A stretch of DNA of 64,000 bases from NCBI GenBank assembly GCA_947488625.1, contig CANKZR010000001.1, positions 248,001 through 312,000 on the forward strand, in the 5' to 3' direction. The position numbers were made by a program, and so were the translations under genes. The stretch is from an uncultured Sphingomonadaceae bacterium (GTDB lineage: Bacteria > Pseudomonadota > Alphaproteobacteria > Sphingomonadales > Sphingomonadaceae). The notes beneath the pieces were generated by a model that saw only the letters and a program-made list of their open reading frames with translations, was not told the DNA's origin and searched no databases. Shown here piece after piece: positions 1-7,789 of the stretch. Every line of letters starts with the position of its first letter. Position 1 is the first letter of the stretch.

Positions 1-377
1 TTGCCGATCTGCTGCTGATGCTGCCGCCAGACCTCACTGCTACGCAGACGCAAGCCTACTTGCTGGAGAATTTCGGCGAGCCGGGCTTTGGCAAGGGTAT
101 CAGCGCAATGCCATCAATGCATAACGCGCTATACCTGCTGCTGATCTGGATGGTCCACGATCGCTTCGGTAATGGCTGGCAGCTCTGGCTGGCGGTTGCG
201 TTTGAAGCAGTCGTGTTCGTCGCCTCTGTCCACCTTGGCTGGCACTATGCGCTGGACGCGATAGTATCCGCCATGCTGGTGGCGCCGATCTGGTATGTCG
301 CGGGCCGCATGGAAAGCTGGCGATTGCCGCGGCCTGTCCTGTCGCAACGCCAGGCGCGCGGAGCAAGCCCAGTCTAG
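1..377 (+). CDS. PAP2-superfamily membrane phosphatase, 3' end only
   Basis: The C-terminal end of a gene that enters from the left edge; the reading frame is open from base 3 and no start can be assigned. The part seen has a SAMPSMHNA motif and, after two hydrophobic segments, HLGWHYALDAI. These match the second and third signature motifs of the PAP2 / type 2 phosphatidic acid phosphatase superfamily, whose histidines carry out phosphate transfer at the membrane. The SMHN/HYxxD form is common in the inositol-phosphoryl-transfer-like branch. The substrate cannot be inferred. The gene ends one base before the stop of the convergent nth gene. Confidence 0.8.
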   Translation, partial: ADLLLMLPPDLTATQTQAYLLENFGEPGFGKGISAMPSMHNALYLLLIWMVHDRFGNGWQLWLAVAFEAVVFVASVHLGWHYALDAIVSAMLVAPIWYVAGRMESWRLPRPVLSQRQARGASPV

Positions 378-378
378 A

Positions 379-1029
379 CTACCGCCCCCTCGGCTTCTCC
401 ATCACTTTCTTGCGATAACTGCACAGGTCCACCACGGGGCAGCGCCAGCATTCGGGCGTGCGCGCCTTGCAAGTGTATCGGCCATGCAGGATCAGCCAGT
501 GATGGGCGTGGAGGCGAAATGGCTGCGGCACGCGTTTTTCAAGCTTGGCTTCCACCTGCTCGGGCGTCTTGCCCTTTGCCAGCCCCGTGCGGTTGCCCAC
601 GCGCAGGATATGGGTGTCGACCGCGAAGGTTTCCTGCCTGAACCAGCAGTTCAGCACGACATTCGCCGTCTTGCGGCCCACGCCCGGCAAGCGAACAAGG
701 TCTTCGCGCGTATCGGGCACTTCGCCGCCGTATTCGTCAACCAGCAACTGGCTGAGCGCGATGACGTTCTTCGCCTTGGAATTGAACAGACCGATGGTTC
801 TGATGTGTTCGACAAGATCGTCGAGGCCAAGATCGAGCATCTGCTGCGGTGTCTCGACCTTTGCAAACAGCGCGCGCGTTGCCTTGTTCACGCCCACATC
901 GGTGGCCTGCGCCGACAGGGCCACGGCAACAACGAGCTGATAGGCATTGCCATATTCCAGTTCCGTTTCCGGCTCTGGATTATCCTCCGCCAGCCGCCGG
1001 AAGAATTCGAAGATCTGGTCCTTGGTCAT
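379..1029 (-). CDS. nth: Endonuclease III, DNA glycosylase/AP lyase
   Basis: A 216-residue protein of normal family length that removes oxidised pyrimidines in base excision repair. The helix-hairpin-helix is LPGVGRKTANVVL with catalytic Lys120; Asp138 lies in VDTHILRVGNR. The C-terminal [4Fe-4S] loop has Cys187, 194, 197 and 203 with the family C-x6-C-x2-C-x5-C spacing. The open frame extends further upstream, but the ATG at 1029 gives the conserved MTKDQIFEFF start. It lies 10 bp downstream of the potassium channel gene on the same strand, so the two may be cotranscribed. Confidence 0.95.
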   Translation of the reverse strand: MTKDQIFEFFRRLAEDNPEPETELEYGNAYQLVVAVALSAQATDVGVNKATRALFAKVETPQQMLDLGLDDLVEHIRTIGLFNSKAKNVIALSQLLVDEYGGEVPDTREDLVRLPGVGRKTANVVLNCWFRQETFAVDTHILRVGNRTGLAKGKTPEQVEAKLEKRVPQPFRLHAHHWLILHGRYTCKARTPECWRCPVVDLCSYRKKVMEKPRGR

Positions 1030-1039
1030 TCGGTTGGGT

Positions 1040-1837
1040 TCAATCCTGATGATCGTGAGCCTGCTGGAGCGCTTCGGCCCTTCGGCGGTGGCGCTGCATG
1101 GCATCGGAGAAAGCGGCGGCGATGATTCCTGTGGGCATGGCGACAAGGCCGATGCCACCCAATGCCACCAGCGCGGCCAGAAACTTGCCGAGCGGTGTGA
1201 TGGGCGAGACATCGCCATAGCCCACTGTGGTGAGCGTGATGATCGACCACCACATCGCGCGCGGGATGGAGCCGAAGGCTTCGGGTTGAACCGGTCCTTC
1301 CGCCCAGTGCAGCGCGGCGGCGCCGAACAGCAGCAGCGCGGCCGCCAGTGCCAAGGTAACGAACAGGTCGTATCGCCGCTCCGCAATGGCACTGCCCAGT
1401 TCCCGCAGGGCGAGGCTGAAACGACCGAACTTCATCAATGCAGCCAGTCGCAAAAGCCGCAGCAAGCGAAACAGTGGCGCGCCCGTCACCAGCAGCGGAA
1501 ACAGCGAAGCCGCGACCACGGCAAGGTCCAGAAGACCGAACGGCGACACGACAAAGGCCAGCCGCTTGCGCCATGAAGGCGCGCTGCCTTCCGCCTCGGC
1601 ACTGGACCAGATACGGCCAAGATATTCGACCAGAAACACCACGCCGAACGCCATTTCGGCAATAATGAAGAAGCTGCGGTATTCGCTCGCCAGCGCAGCT
1701 TCGGTACCCAGCACCGCCATTACGACGGAGGCAAGGATCACGGCGATGATGAGGCGGTTCGTGACGGTTAACTTGCCATCATTGCGGGCGGAGGCGAACA
1801 GCTGGAGATAGGTGCGGCGGCGTAGCGTCCCGATCAT
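1040..1837 (-). CDS. Six-TM voltage-gated-type potassium channel
   Basis: A 265-residue inner-membrane protein with five to six hydrophobic segments, an S4-like stretch rich in Arg and Leu (LFRLLRLLRLAALMKFGR) and a pore loop carrying the potassium selectivity filter TLTTVGYGD. This is the ion transport family (Kv-like) architecture: voltage-sensor-like S1-S4, then the pore. A short charged, His-rich cytoplasmic tail follows and there is no recognisable ligand-binding domain. Gating and physiological role are not visible. It precedes nth by 10 bp. Confidence 0.88.
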   Translation of the reverse strand: MIGTLRRRTYLQLFASARNDGKLTVTNRLIIAVILASVVMAVLGTEAALASEYRSFFIIAEMAFGVVFLVEYLGRIWSSAEAEGSAPSWRKRLAFVVSPFGLLDLAVVAASLFPLLVTGAPLFRLLRLLRLAALMKFGRFSLALRELGSAIAERRYDLFVTLALAAALLLFGAAALHWAEGPVQPEAFGSIPRAMWWSIITLTTVGYGDVSPITPLGKFLAALVALGGIGLVAMPTGIIAAAFSDAMQRHRRRAEALQQAHDHQD

Positions 1838-1893
1838 CGCGCCTCGCCAGCAGCGTGCTTCGTTATCATGGTATTTCCCCTCCCGTCTCCGGG

Positions 1894-2625
1894 TTAGCTC
1901 AGCCCCAGCACGTCATTCATCGTGTAGCGTCCGGGAGGCTTGCCGATCAGCCAGCTGGCACCCCTGATGGCGCCGCGGGCGAAGATGTTGCGGTTCTCTG
2001 CCGAATGGCTGAGCGTAATGCGTTCCTGCTCTCCCGCAAATATGACCGAGTGCTCACCCGCCACCGTGCCACCGCGTAGCGCTGCAAAGCCGATAGCACC
2101 CTCTGCGCGCTGCCCGGTATGGCCGTCACGCCCGCTCTCGCTGCTGTCGGCCAGATTGACGCCGCGGGCCTTCGCTGCCGCCTCGCCCAGCAGCAAGGCC
2201 GTGCCGGATGGTGCATCCACTTTCATCCGGTGGTGCATTTCCAGCACCTCTATATCCCAGTCCTCGCCCAGCCGAGCGGCGGTTTCCTTCACCAGATGCG
2301 CCAGCAGGGTGACGCCCAGCGAGGTGTTGCCGGTCTGCAATATTGGAATGGCCCCCGCAGCATTGTTCAGCGCGGTGGAATGCGTCTTGTCCAGCCCTGT
2401 GGTGCCGATCAGGATCGGGATCCCGGCGCCGATGGCCGCGTGCAGATTGTCCTTCAGCGCGGCGGGGGAGGAGAAGTCCACCAGTGCATCGCTGCCATCG
2501 GCAAGGCTCGCAGGATTCTCGCCCTTGTCGACCCCGCCGGAGCATTCATGCTCACTGTCCGCCAGCACGGCAGCGATTGCCTGCCCCATGCGGCCCTGGC
2601 TGCCAATTATTCCAATGCGTGCCAC
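1894..2625 (-). CDS. dapB: 4-hydroxy-tetrahydrodipicolinate reductase
   Basis: A 243-residue enzyme of the lysine/diaminopimelate pathway that reduces the DapA product with NAD(P)H in the cytoplasm. The N-terminus has the nucleotide-binding pattern GIIGSQGRMGQAI. The catalytic signature is EMHHRMKVDAPSGTAL. The start is a GTG at 2625, chosen because MARIGIIGSQG is the family N-terminus and a GGGAG ribosome-binding site lies 6 bases upstream. It stands alone; the 118 bp upstream hold a palindromic repeat shared with the divergent sirtuin gene. Confidence 0.95.
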   Translation of the reverse strand: MARIGIIGSQGRMGQAIAAVLADSEHECSGGVDKGENPASLADGSDALVDFSSPAALKDNLHAAIGAGIPILIGTTGLDKTHSTALNNAAGAIPILQTGNTSLGVTLLAHLVKETAARLGEDWDIEVLEMHHRMKVDAPSGTALLLGEAAAKARGVNLADSSESGRDGHTGQRAEGAIGFAALRGGTVAGEHSVIFAGEQERITLSHSAENRNIFARGAIRGASWLIGKPPGRYTMNDVLGLS

Positions 2626-2643
2626 AATAACTCCCGCCCATGC

Positions 2644-2725
2644 TGTGCTTGTCGAAGGATCGTTTTTCCTCCAGTCCTCTCACTAAAGGCAACAGCAGCC
2701 CTTCGACAAGCGCAGGGCAAGCACA
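2644..2725. repeat. Palindromic intergenic repeat (REP/REPIN-like)
   Basis: Two arms face each other across the dapB/sirtuin gap: CTTGTCGAAGG at 2648-2658 and its exact complement CCTTCGACAAG at 2700-2710. The left arm extends as TGTG before the core; the matching CACA appears in the right arm after an 8-base insertion (2711-2718). The core resembles the dispersed CCTTCGACAAG-type palindromes of many GC-rich Gram-negative genomes. Only one copy lies in this window, so repetition is not shown here. Confidence 0.55.
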
Positions 2726-2743
2726 AGGGGGGGGTGCGGGTCC

Positions 2744-3439
2744 TTGATAGGAAATATTGTCATCCTGACAGGAGCGGGAATATCCGCCGAAAGCGGCTTG
2801 AAAACTTTTCGCGCCGAAGATGGCCTTTGGGAAAACCATCCGGTGGAGCAGGTCGCCACGCCTGAGGGATTTGCGCGCGACGCCGACCTCGTCCAGCGCT
2901 TCTATGACGAGCGCCGCGCGCAGGTTCGCAGCGCGCAGCCCAATCCCGCGCATCATGCGCTGGGGCGGCTGGATCGCGAATTCGGCGGCGAACTGCTGAT
3001 CGTGACGCAGAATATCGACGACCTGCACGAACGCGGCGGCGCATCGCGCGTTTTGCACATGCATGGCGAATCGCTATCTGCCTGGTGCCTCGCCTGCGAT
3101 GCACGGCACCGCTGGGAAGACACACTGCGCGATGGCCCGCCGTGCCCATCGTGCGGAGAGGCGGCCCTGCGCCCCGATATCGTGTGGTTCGGAGAGATGC
3201 CCTACCAGATGGACCGAATCTTCGAGGCGCTGGGAAATGCCGACCTGTTCGTCTCCATCGGCACCAGCGGCGCTGTCTATCCCGCAGCAGGCTTCGTGCA
3301 ACAGGCCGCCGCACATGGCGCGCGCACGCTGGAACTCAATCTGGAAGAGAGCCTTGGGAGCAGCAATTTCGATGAAACGCGGCTGGGTTCCGCAAGCGAG
3401 CTTGTGCCTGCCTGGGTGAACGAAGTGCTGGGCGAATAA
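2744..3439 (+). CDS. cobB: NAD-dependent protein deacylase, class III sirtuin
   Basis: A 231-residue Sir2-family enzyme that removes acyl groups from lysine with NAD. It shows GAGIS (residues 10-14), TQNID (88-92), catalytic His107 in HMHGE, and zinc cysteines 115, 118, 134 and 137. Tyr54 and Arg57 form the YxxR pair typical of class III sirtuins, which prefer succinyl or other acidic acyl groups. The start is a TTG with no convincing ribosome-binding site; there is no ATG or GTG in frame upstream, and a run of eight G (2727-2734) lies just before it. Confidence 0.9.
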   Translation: MIGNIVILTGAGISAESGLKTFRAEDGLWENHPVEQVATPEGFARDADLVQRFYDERRAQVRSAQPNPAHHALGRLDREFGGELLIVTQNIDDLHERGGASRVLHMHGESLSAWCLACDARHRWEDTLRDGPPCPSCGEAALRPDIVWFGEMPYQMDRIFEALGNADLFVSIGTSGAVYPAAGFVQQAAAHGARTLELNLEESLGSSNFDETRLGSASELVPAWVNEVLGE

Positions 3440-3441
3440 CG

Positions 3442-3484
3442 GCGAAGAGAGGCCGCCGGTCGAACACCGGCGACCTCGCTTGCG
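3442..3484. terminator. Hairpin between convergent sirtuin and small exported protein genes
   Basis: AGGCCGCCGGT (3450-3460) pairs with ACCGGCGACCT (3466-3476) with one mismatch and a CGAAC loop. There is no T-tract on either side, so it may act as a weak bidirectional terminator or RNA end stabiliser. Confidence 0.4.
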
Positions 3485-3485
3485 A

Positions 3486-3950
3486 TCAATTCATATTCAT
3501 TTCGATTTCGCGCGTCAGGTACGTACCTGTAATCTCGCGGATTTCGTTGTAGACATTCACGACAGTCTCGTTCGACATGTCCATGTTGGCCTCGCCCCAT
3601 GCGTCCATGAATGCATCATAGCGCTCGCGTGAAGGTTGCATGTTCTCGCCCGGAAATTCGATTACCAGCAGCAAATGGAACGCATCGCCACCAGGAGCCA
3701 TGTTGGCGTAGATCCCGTAATCGGTAATGTGGCCCAGCTCCTTGGCCACCTCGTTGCTCGCCACCCAGGTCTGGCGCAGGCCTTCCAGATAGGTATCCAT
3801 CTGACCCGGCTCCACGCGGACCGTGGTCAACTCCACCACCGAGTCGGAATATTCGTAGTCCTCGTATTCGCTTAGCTGCGCCGCGGCAGGCGCTGAAACC
3901 GTGGCCAAGGCAAATGCAGCGGCAAGGCTACCAAACAGAAATTTAGACAT
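3486..3950 (-). CDS. Exported protein of unknown function, ferredoxin-fold-like
   Basis: A 154-residue protein starting at the ATG at 3950, behind a GGGGGA ribosome-binding site. It has a clear signal peptide with an APAAAQL cleavage region near residues 19-23. The mature part alternates strands and helices (VVELTTVRVEPGQMDTYLEG, then FHLLLVIEF), resembling small ferredoxin-like alpha/beta-barrel proteins such as the NIPSNAP/ABM group. No catalytic residues can be named. It is probably periplasmic. The open frame extends 13 codons further upstream, but the signal peptide supports the chosen start. Confidence 0.7.
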   Translation of the reverse strand: MSKFLFGSLAAAFALATVSAPAAAQLSEYEDYEYSDSVVELTTVRVEPGQMDTYLEGLRQTWVASNEVAKELGHITDYGIYANMAPGGDAFHLLLVIEFPGENMQPSRERYDAFMDAWGEANMDMSNETVVNVYNEIREITGTYLTREIEMNMN

Positions 3951-4063
3951 AAAGGTCCCCCTTAGAAAGGAAGGACGCCGGAATGGCATCCTTTTTCAAA
4001 AGGGCGAGCGACCCCTGCGACCAAATGCTAGGATCGCCCTTTTGTGTGGTGGATTGTCTGCCA

Positions 4064-4077
4064 GAATTCGGCACGAG
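4064..4077 (+). other. 14-base match to a cDNA-library EcoRI adapter
   Basis: The intergenic bases 4064-4077 read GAATTCGGCACGAG. This equals an EcoRI site joined to the widely used lambda-ZAP cDNA adapter (AATTCGGCACGAG). It sits in the gap between two small genes where base composition also drops. It may be chance or a cloning/assembly artefact. Confidence 0.5.
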
Positions 4078-4128
4078 TCAAATTTCATTCGAAATCGGTT
4101 CTTAACCCGTGGCTACCATTATCGCGAT

Positions 4129-4578
4129 ATGTCGTTCCGTCTAATTGCCTTTGTCATTTGCGCCTTGCCTTATGTATACATGGTGTATTTCTGGGGCTTC
4201 TGTAGCGATTGCACGCCGACTGGTCATAGCTGGTTCTATTCACTCGTTTTGTTTCTTGCCCTGCCTTTCCTGATTGCAGGTTTTGCAGTTTCTGCGGCAA
4301 TTTCGGGGGCGCAGGCGCTACGCGATAATCTGGTCGAGAAGAAACCCGTACGTGCGGTGGCAAGCGGGGGGTTCGCGTGGCTGGCTATCATCATCGCGAT
4401 CCCCACCGTCTATGTTTCCTGGGACCTGTACCGGTTGTTCTTCCCCGAAGTTGAGGAAGGCCGCGACCGGATCGGGCGCATCTGCGAGACCGACGGGAGC
4501 GTCACCACCTGTCGCCCTGATCCGGCGAAGAAGCGCGATACGCTGGATATGCTCAACGAAAAGCGTCAGCCAAGCTAG
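4129..4578 (+). CDS. Small membrane protein of unknown function
   Basis: A 149-residue protein with three likely membrane segments (about residues 3-20, 33-58 and 81-98) and a charged C-terminal tail of about 45 residues that contains two cysteines. The start is the ATG at 4129; an earlier in-frame start would translate across the adapter-like sequence. Its 5' part is richer in A+T than the surroundings. It ends convergently with the ThiF-type gene, the two stop codons sharing CTAG. I do not recognise a family. Confidence 0.6.
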   Translation: MSFRLIAFVICALPYVYMVYFWGFCSDCTPTGHSWFYSLVLFLALPFLIAGFAVSAAISGAQALRDNLVEKKPVRAVASGGFAWLAIIIAIPTVYVSWDLYRLFFPEVEEGRDRIGRICETDGSVTTCRPDPAKKRDTLDMLNEKRQPS

Positions 4579-5354
4579 CCACACCCGCTACATGCAGGGT
4601 CCTTGGCGATGTTGAGCGTTCGCATGCCGGGTTTCAACCCGTCCATCAGGTGCAGTCTGCCCCACTGCGGATCGCCCATTCCGCCGCTGGCATGCACGAC
4701 TATGCGGATCGCCTGCATCGCGGCAAAGGTGCCGACCCAGCCCACCATCGCGCCCAGCACGCCGTCTTCTGCGCAGGTATCGCAATCCTCCGCATCGAAG
4801 GCATCGCCCACGAAACAACGATAGCATGGCTGATCGCCGCGATGTCCGGCAAATGCGCCGACCTGCCCCTGGAAGCGACCCACGGCAGCCGAAAGCAGCG
4901 GCACGCCTGCCGTGACGCACGCATCGGACACGGCGAGCCGGGTAGCGAAATTGTCTGTGCCGTCGATAACCAGATCGGTGCCATCGATCATCGTGCTGAC
5001 ATTGTGCGGCGCGATGCGGCGGTCATGGATTGTCACGTCCAGCTTCTCATCGAAATTCGCCAGCCAGCGTCGCGCGGAGACGGCCTTGCCGTGGCCGATA
5101 TCGCGGGTGGTGTAGATGGTCTGGCGCTGGAGGTTACTGGCAGAAACCTTGTCGTCATCCACCAGCGTCAACTGGCCGATGCCAGCGCCGGCCAGATATT
5201 GCAGCGCCGGCGCGCCGATCCCGCCAAGCCCCAGCAGCATGACATGCGCCCGTGACAGGGCCGCCTGCCCCGCGCCGCCGATTTCGGGCAGCACGATATG
5301 GCGCGCAAAACGGTCCAGCCGTTCTTCGGAGAGGGGGTGGGGGGCGTCGCTCAT
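4575..5354 (-). CDS. MoeB/ThiF/HesA-family adenylyltransferase
   Basis: A 259-residue E1-like enzyme that adenylates the C-terminus of a ubiquitin-like sulfur carrier (MoaD or ThiS) for molybdopterin or thiamine synthesis. It has the ATP-binding GLGGIGAPALQYLAGAGIG (residues 42-60), DGTDNFATR (131-139), and zinc cysteine pairs at 177/180 and 255/258. A further cysteine pair at 191/194 lies near the loop where MoeB and ThiF carry their conserved cysteine. There is no C-terminal rhodanese domain. MoeB and ThiF cannot be separated without the carrier gene, which is not nearby. Confidence 0.88.
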   Translation of the reverse strand: MSDAPHPLSEERLDRFARHIVLPEIGGAGQAALSRAHVMLLGLGGIGAPALQYLAGAGIGQLTLVDDDKVSASNLQRQTIYTTRDIGHGKAVSARRWLANFDEKLDVTIHDRRIAPHNVSTMIDGTDLVIDGTDNFATRLAVSDACVTAGVPLLSAAVGRFQGQVGAFAGHRGDQPCYRCFVGDAFDAEDCDTCAEDGVLGAMVGWVGTFAAMQAIRIVVHASGGMGDPQWGRLHLMDGLKPGMRTLNIAKDPACSGCG

Positions 5355-5403
5355 GGCACAGGGCTGTTGGCACGCTGTGGAGCGCCTGTCGATATGTGGC
5401 GGA

Positions 5404-5436
5404 AATTCCTCCCTGTTCGCTGCGCGAACAGGGAGG
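5404..5436 (-). terminator. dnaA transcription terminator hairpin
   Basis: A perfect 13-bp stem (5408-5420 with 5424-5436, three-base loop) begins 10 bp after the dnaA stop. On the minus strand it is followed by AATTTCC, so the U-tract is short. Confidence 0.6.
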
Positions 5437-5445
5437 CTAGATCAA

Positions 5446-6915
5446 TCAGCTTTCCAGCTGGCGCAGCAGGCTGCGCACGTCGCCGTCCATGTCGGCATCG
5501 CGCTGGCGCAGATCTTCGATCAGACGCACGGCGTGGATCACGGTAGAGTGATCGCGACCGCCGAACTTGCGACCGATTTCCGGGTAGCTGCGCGGGGTCA
5601 GGACCTTGGCAAGGTACATCGCCACCTGGCGCGGGCGAACCACGGCGCGGGCGCGGCGCTTGCTGCTCATCTCGCTACGGTCGATGCGGTAGAACTGGCA
5701 GACCGTGCGCTGGATCTCGTCGATCGTGATGCGGCGGCGGTTGGCCGAAAGAATATCGGTCAGCTGCTCCTCTGCCAGTTGCAGTGACACCTCCTGCCCG
5801 GTCAGCTGGGCATAGGCGATCAGCTTGTTCAGGCCGCCGACCAGTTCACGCACGTTGCGCGAAACGGTGCGGGCAAGGAAATCGATCACGTCGCCGGGCA
5901 CTTCCAGCGGGGCAAACTTGGTCAGCTTGCTTTCCAGGATCGCGCGGCGCAGCTCGATATCGGCGGGCTGGATGTCGGCGACAAGGCCCATGGACAGGCG
6001 GCTGAGCAGGCGCGGCTCCACCCCGTCCAGCGCCTGCGGAGCGCGGTCGGCGGCGAACACCAGTCGCTTGCCCTCGTTCAGAAGTGCGTCGATCGTGTAC
6101 AGCAGCTCTTCCTGCGCCGAAGCCTTGCCGATGATGAACTGGATATCGTCGACCAGCAGCAGATCGAAACCACGCAGGCGTGCCTTGAATTCCATCATCT
6201 CGTTGGATTTGAGGGCCTGCACGAACTCCACCATGAAACGCTCTGCAGAGCAGTAGAAAATGCGCGCACGCGGATGCGTCTGGAGATAGGAATGGCCGAT
6301 GGCGTGCAGCAGATGTGTCTTGCCCTGGCCGGTGGCCGCCTTCAGGTAAAGCGGGCTGAACTGCGGTTTCTCCGCCTTGGCCATGCGTTCCGCCGCGTTC
6401 TTAGCCAGCACATTCGTGCTGCCGGTGACGAAGGAAGCGAAGGTCTGCGTTGGGTCGAGGCCGACGCTGGCGGTAAAGCCGTCGTCGCCGATGGATTCCA
6501 TCGCCAGACTGGCATCGTTCGCGGCGCGATGGCCGAAACCGTCCTGACCACGCAGATCGAGGTCGGCAATCTTGCGGCGACCGGGATGTACCTTGATGGC
6601 AATGTGGCGCACGTCGCTGCTGGCGATCTTCCAGGCCAGCGACAGGCGATCGTGATAGCGGTCTTCCACCCACGTGGCGGAAAATTCGGTGGGCAGGAAC
6701 AGGTCCAGCGTACCGGTGTCATGGTCGAGCTTACCCACCTGGATCGGCTTGATCCACTGGGTGAAGAGCTGATGCCCCAGATCCTTGCGCAGACCCTGGC
6801 TGATGTCAGCCCAGTCCGCTGCGAGGTCGATCGCTTCGCGCTCCTTCATATTGCTTTCGATATCCTCTAGTTTCGCCGATTGTTCACGTCCGCTGTGCGG
6901 CCCCATCCGAATCAT
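5446..6915 (-). CDS. dnaA: Chromosomal replication initiator protein DnaA
   Basis: A 489-residue AAA+ initiator that opens oriC. In order: domain I (about residues 30-95, with LRKDLGHQLFTQWIKPI), linker II, AAA+ core with Walker A ATGQGKTHLL and Walker B LLLVDDIQFI, and domain IV with the DnaA-box helix-turn-helix GGRDHSTVIHAVR. Two starts are possible. ATG 6915 has a GGGA about 10 bases upstream. ATG 6849 gives the MKEREAIDLAADW start common in sphingomonads but has a distant GAGG. The first start codon overlaps a GAATC site (6909-6913). No oriC is recognisable next to it. Confidence 0.95.
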   Translation of the reverse strand: MIRMGPHSGREQSAKLEDIESNMKEREAIDLAADWADISQGLRKDLGHQLFTQWIKPIQVGKLDHDTGTLDLFLPTEFSATWVEDRYHDRLSLAWKIASSDVRHIAIKVHPGRRKIADLDLRGQDGFGHRAANDASLAMESIGDDGFTASVGLDPTQTFASFVTGSTNVLAKNAAERMAKAEKPQFSPLYLKAATGQGKTHLLHAIGHSYLQTHPRARIFYCSAERFMVEFVQALKSNEMMEFKARLRGFDLLLVDDIQFIIGKASAQEELLYTIDALLNEGKRLVFAADRAPQALDGVEPRLLSRLSMGLVADIQPADIELRRAILESKLTKFAPLEVPGDVIDFLARTVSRNVRELVGGLNKLIAYAQLTGQEVSLQLAEEQLTDILSANRRRITIDEIQRTVCQFYRIDRSEMSSKRRARAVVRPRQVAMYLAKVLTPRSYPEIGRKFGGRDHSTVIHAVRLIEDLRQRDADMDGDVRSLLRQLES

Positions 6916-7273
6916 TTTATGTCTGTCCCATTTATATGATCGGCACGCCCGAATTGCCCCGATGAGTATCTACTGGTGACAAAGCTTCGCCCACCGGTGC
7001 CCGCCTGTTGCGCGCACCGATACACCCGTCGATAACTCGTTTTGTGATGGCTGCGACGGTTCCTGTCGCTGCCGTGATGCTGTTATGAACCGTTGCCGGG
7101 GAACCTCAAGACCGGGCCGTCAAATTTATTTAAAAAATGGACATTGACAGTCCGCTGACCCGCAGACTTCCGTTCAAATATTTGGAACATAAGGTTTTTT
7201 ATATGACAGTCTCGCGAATCGCGGGATTTCCTGCGGTTGCATGCGAGGGGTCGCGGAGTCTTTCGCACATGCG
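6916..7273. other. Long dnaA leader/intergenic region with GANTC sites, no oriC seen
   Basis: The 462-bp gap between dnaA and rpsT holds the rpsT terminator and, before it, about 360 bp without a supportable gene. It has an A+T-rich tract (around 7121-7140) and a small hairpin CGCGAATCGCG. GANTC sites, the target of the alphaproteobacterial methylase CcrM, occur at 7216-7220 and 7256-7260, with two more just beyond the terminator (7353-7357, 7375-7379). I found no TTATNCACA DnaA box on either strand, so I read it as the dnaA promoter and leader rather than an origin. Confidence 0.45.
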
Positions 7274-7302
7274 AAAAGGGCCGGTGGAAAAACCACCGGC
7301 CC
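7274..7302 (-). terminator. rpsT intrinsic terminator
   Basis: A perfect 10-bp stem, GGGCCGGTGG (7278-7287) with CCACCGGCCC (7293-7302), has a five-base loop. On the minus strand it is followed by TTTTCGC. It lies 75 bp after the rpsT stop. Confidence 0.85.
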
Positions 7303-7377
7303 ATTGGAACTTCCGTTCCGATTTCGTTCTGCTGTAACCGCGCGTCGATCCCGAATCAGGAGCGGCGTTACGGCGAA

Positions 7378-7638
7378 TCAGAGAGCCGAGACGCGCTTGC
7401 TCAGACGGCTCATCTTGCGTGCAGCGGTGTTCTTGTGCAGCACGCCCTTGGCAACGCCCTTGGCGATTTCCGGCTGCGCATTCTTCAGCGCGGCCTGGGC
7501 ATCGTCCTTGTTGCCCTCGGTGCAGGCCACTTCGACCTTCTTGATCAGGCCGCGGATACGGCTCTTGCGCGCGCCGTTGATTTCGGCGCGGCGGTTGTTG
7601 CGACGGATGCGCTTCTTGGCTTGCAGCGTGTTGGCCAT
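7378..7638 (-). CDS. rpsT: 30S ribosomal protein S20
   Basis: An 86-residue protein with the family start [17 protein letters not shown], strongly basic and predicted to be almost all helix, as expected for S20, which binds 16S rRNA in the body of the small subunit. It lies between mutM and dnaA on the same strand, a common alphaproteobacterial order, with its own terminator. Its stop codon overlaps a GAATC site. Confidence 0.97.
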   Translation of the reverse strand: MANTLQAKKRIRRNNRRAEINGARKSRIRGLIKKVEVACTEGNKDDAQAALKNAQPEIAKGVAKGVLHKNTAARKMSRLSKRVSAL

Positions 7639-7789
7639 ATCTCGGTTCTGTCTCGCGTTCTGCTATGGCCGCATGGAAGCGACCGGATGTCTGTGGGTTG
7701 TGTTCGAAAAACACGGGCGCGCGGAACACACTTCCACCGCCGGAAAGCGCGCCACATAGTGCGACAAGGGCGTGCGGTCAAGGATTCGC

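Noticed and set aside
7137-7337. A 66-codon plus-strand frame between dnaA and rpsT
   Set aside because: It runs through the rpsT terminator hairpin and has no ribosome-binding site or recognisable protein features.
6916-7377. A chromosomal origin beside dnaA
   Set aside because: There is an A+T-rich tract but no TTATNCACA box on either strand, and origins of related alphaproteobacteria often lie away from dnaA.
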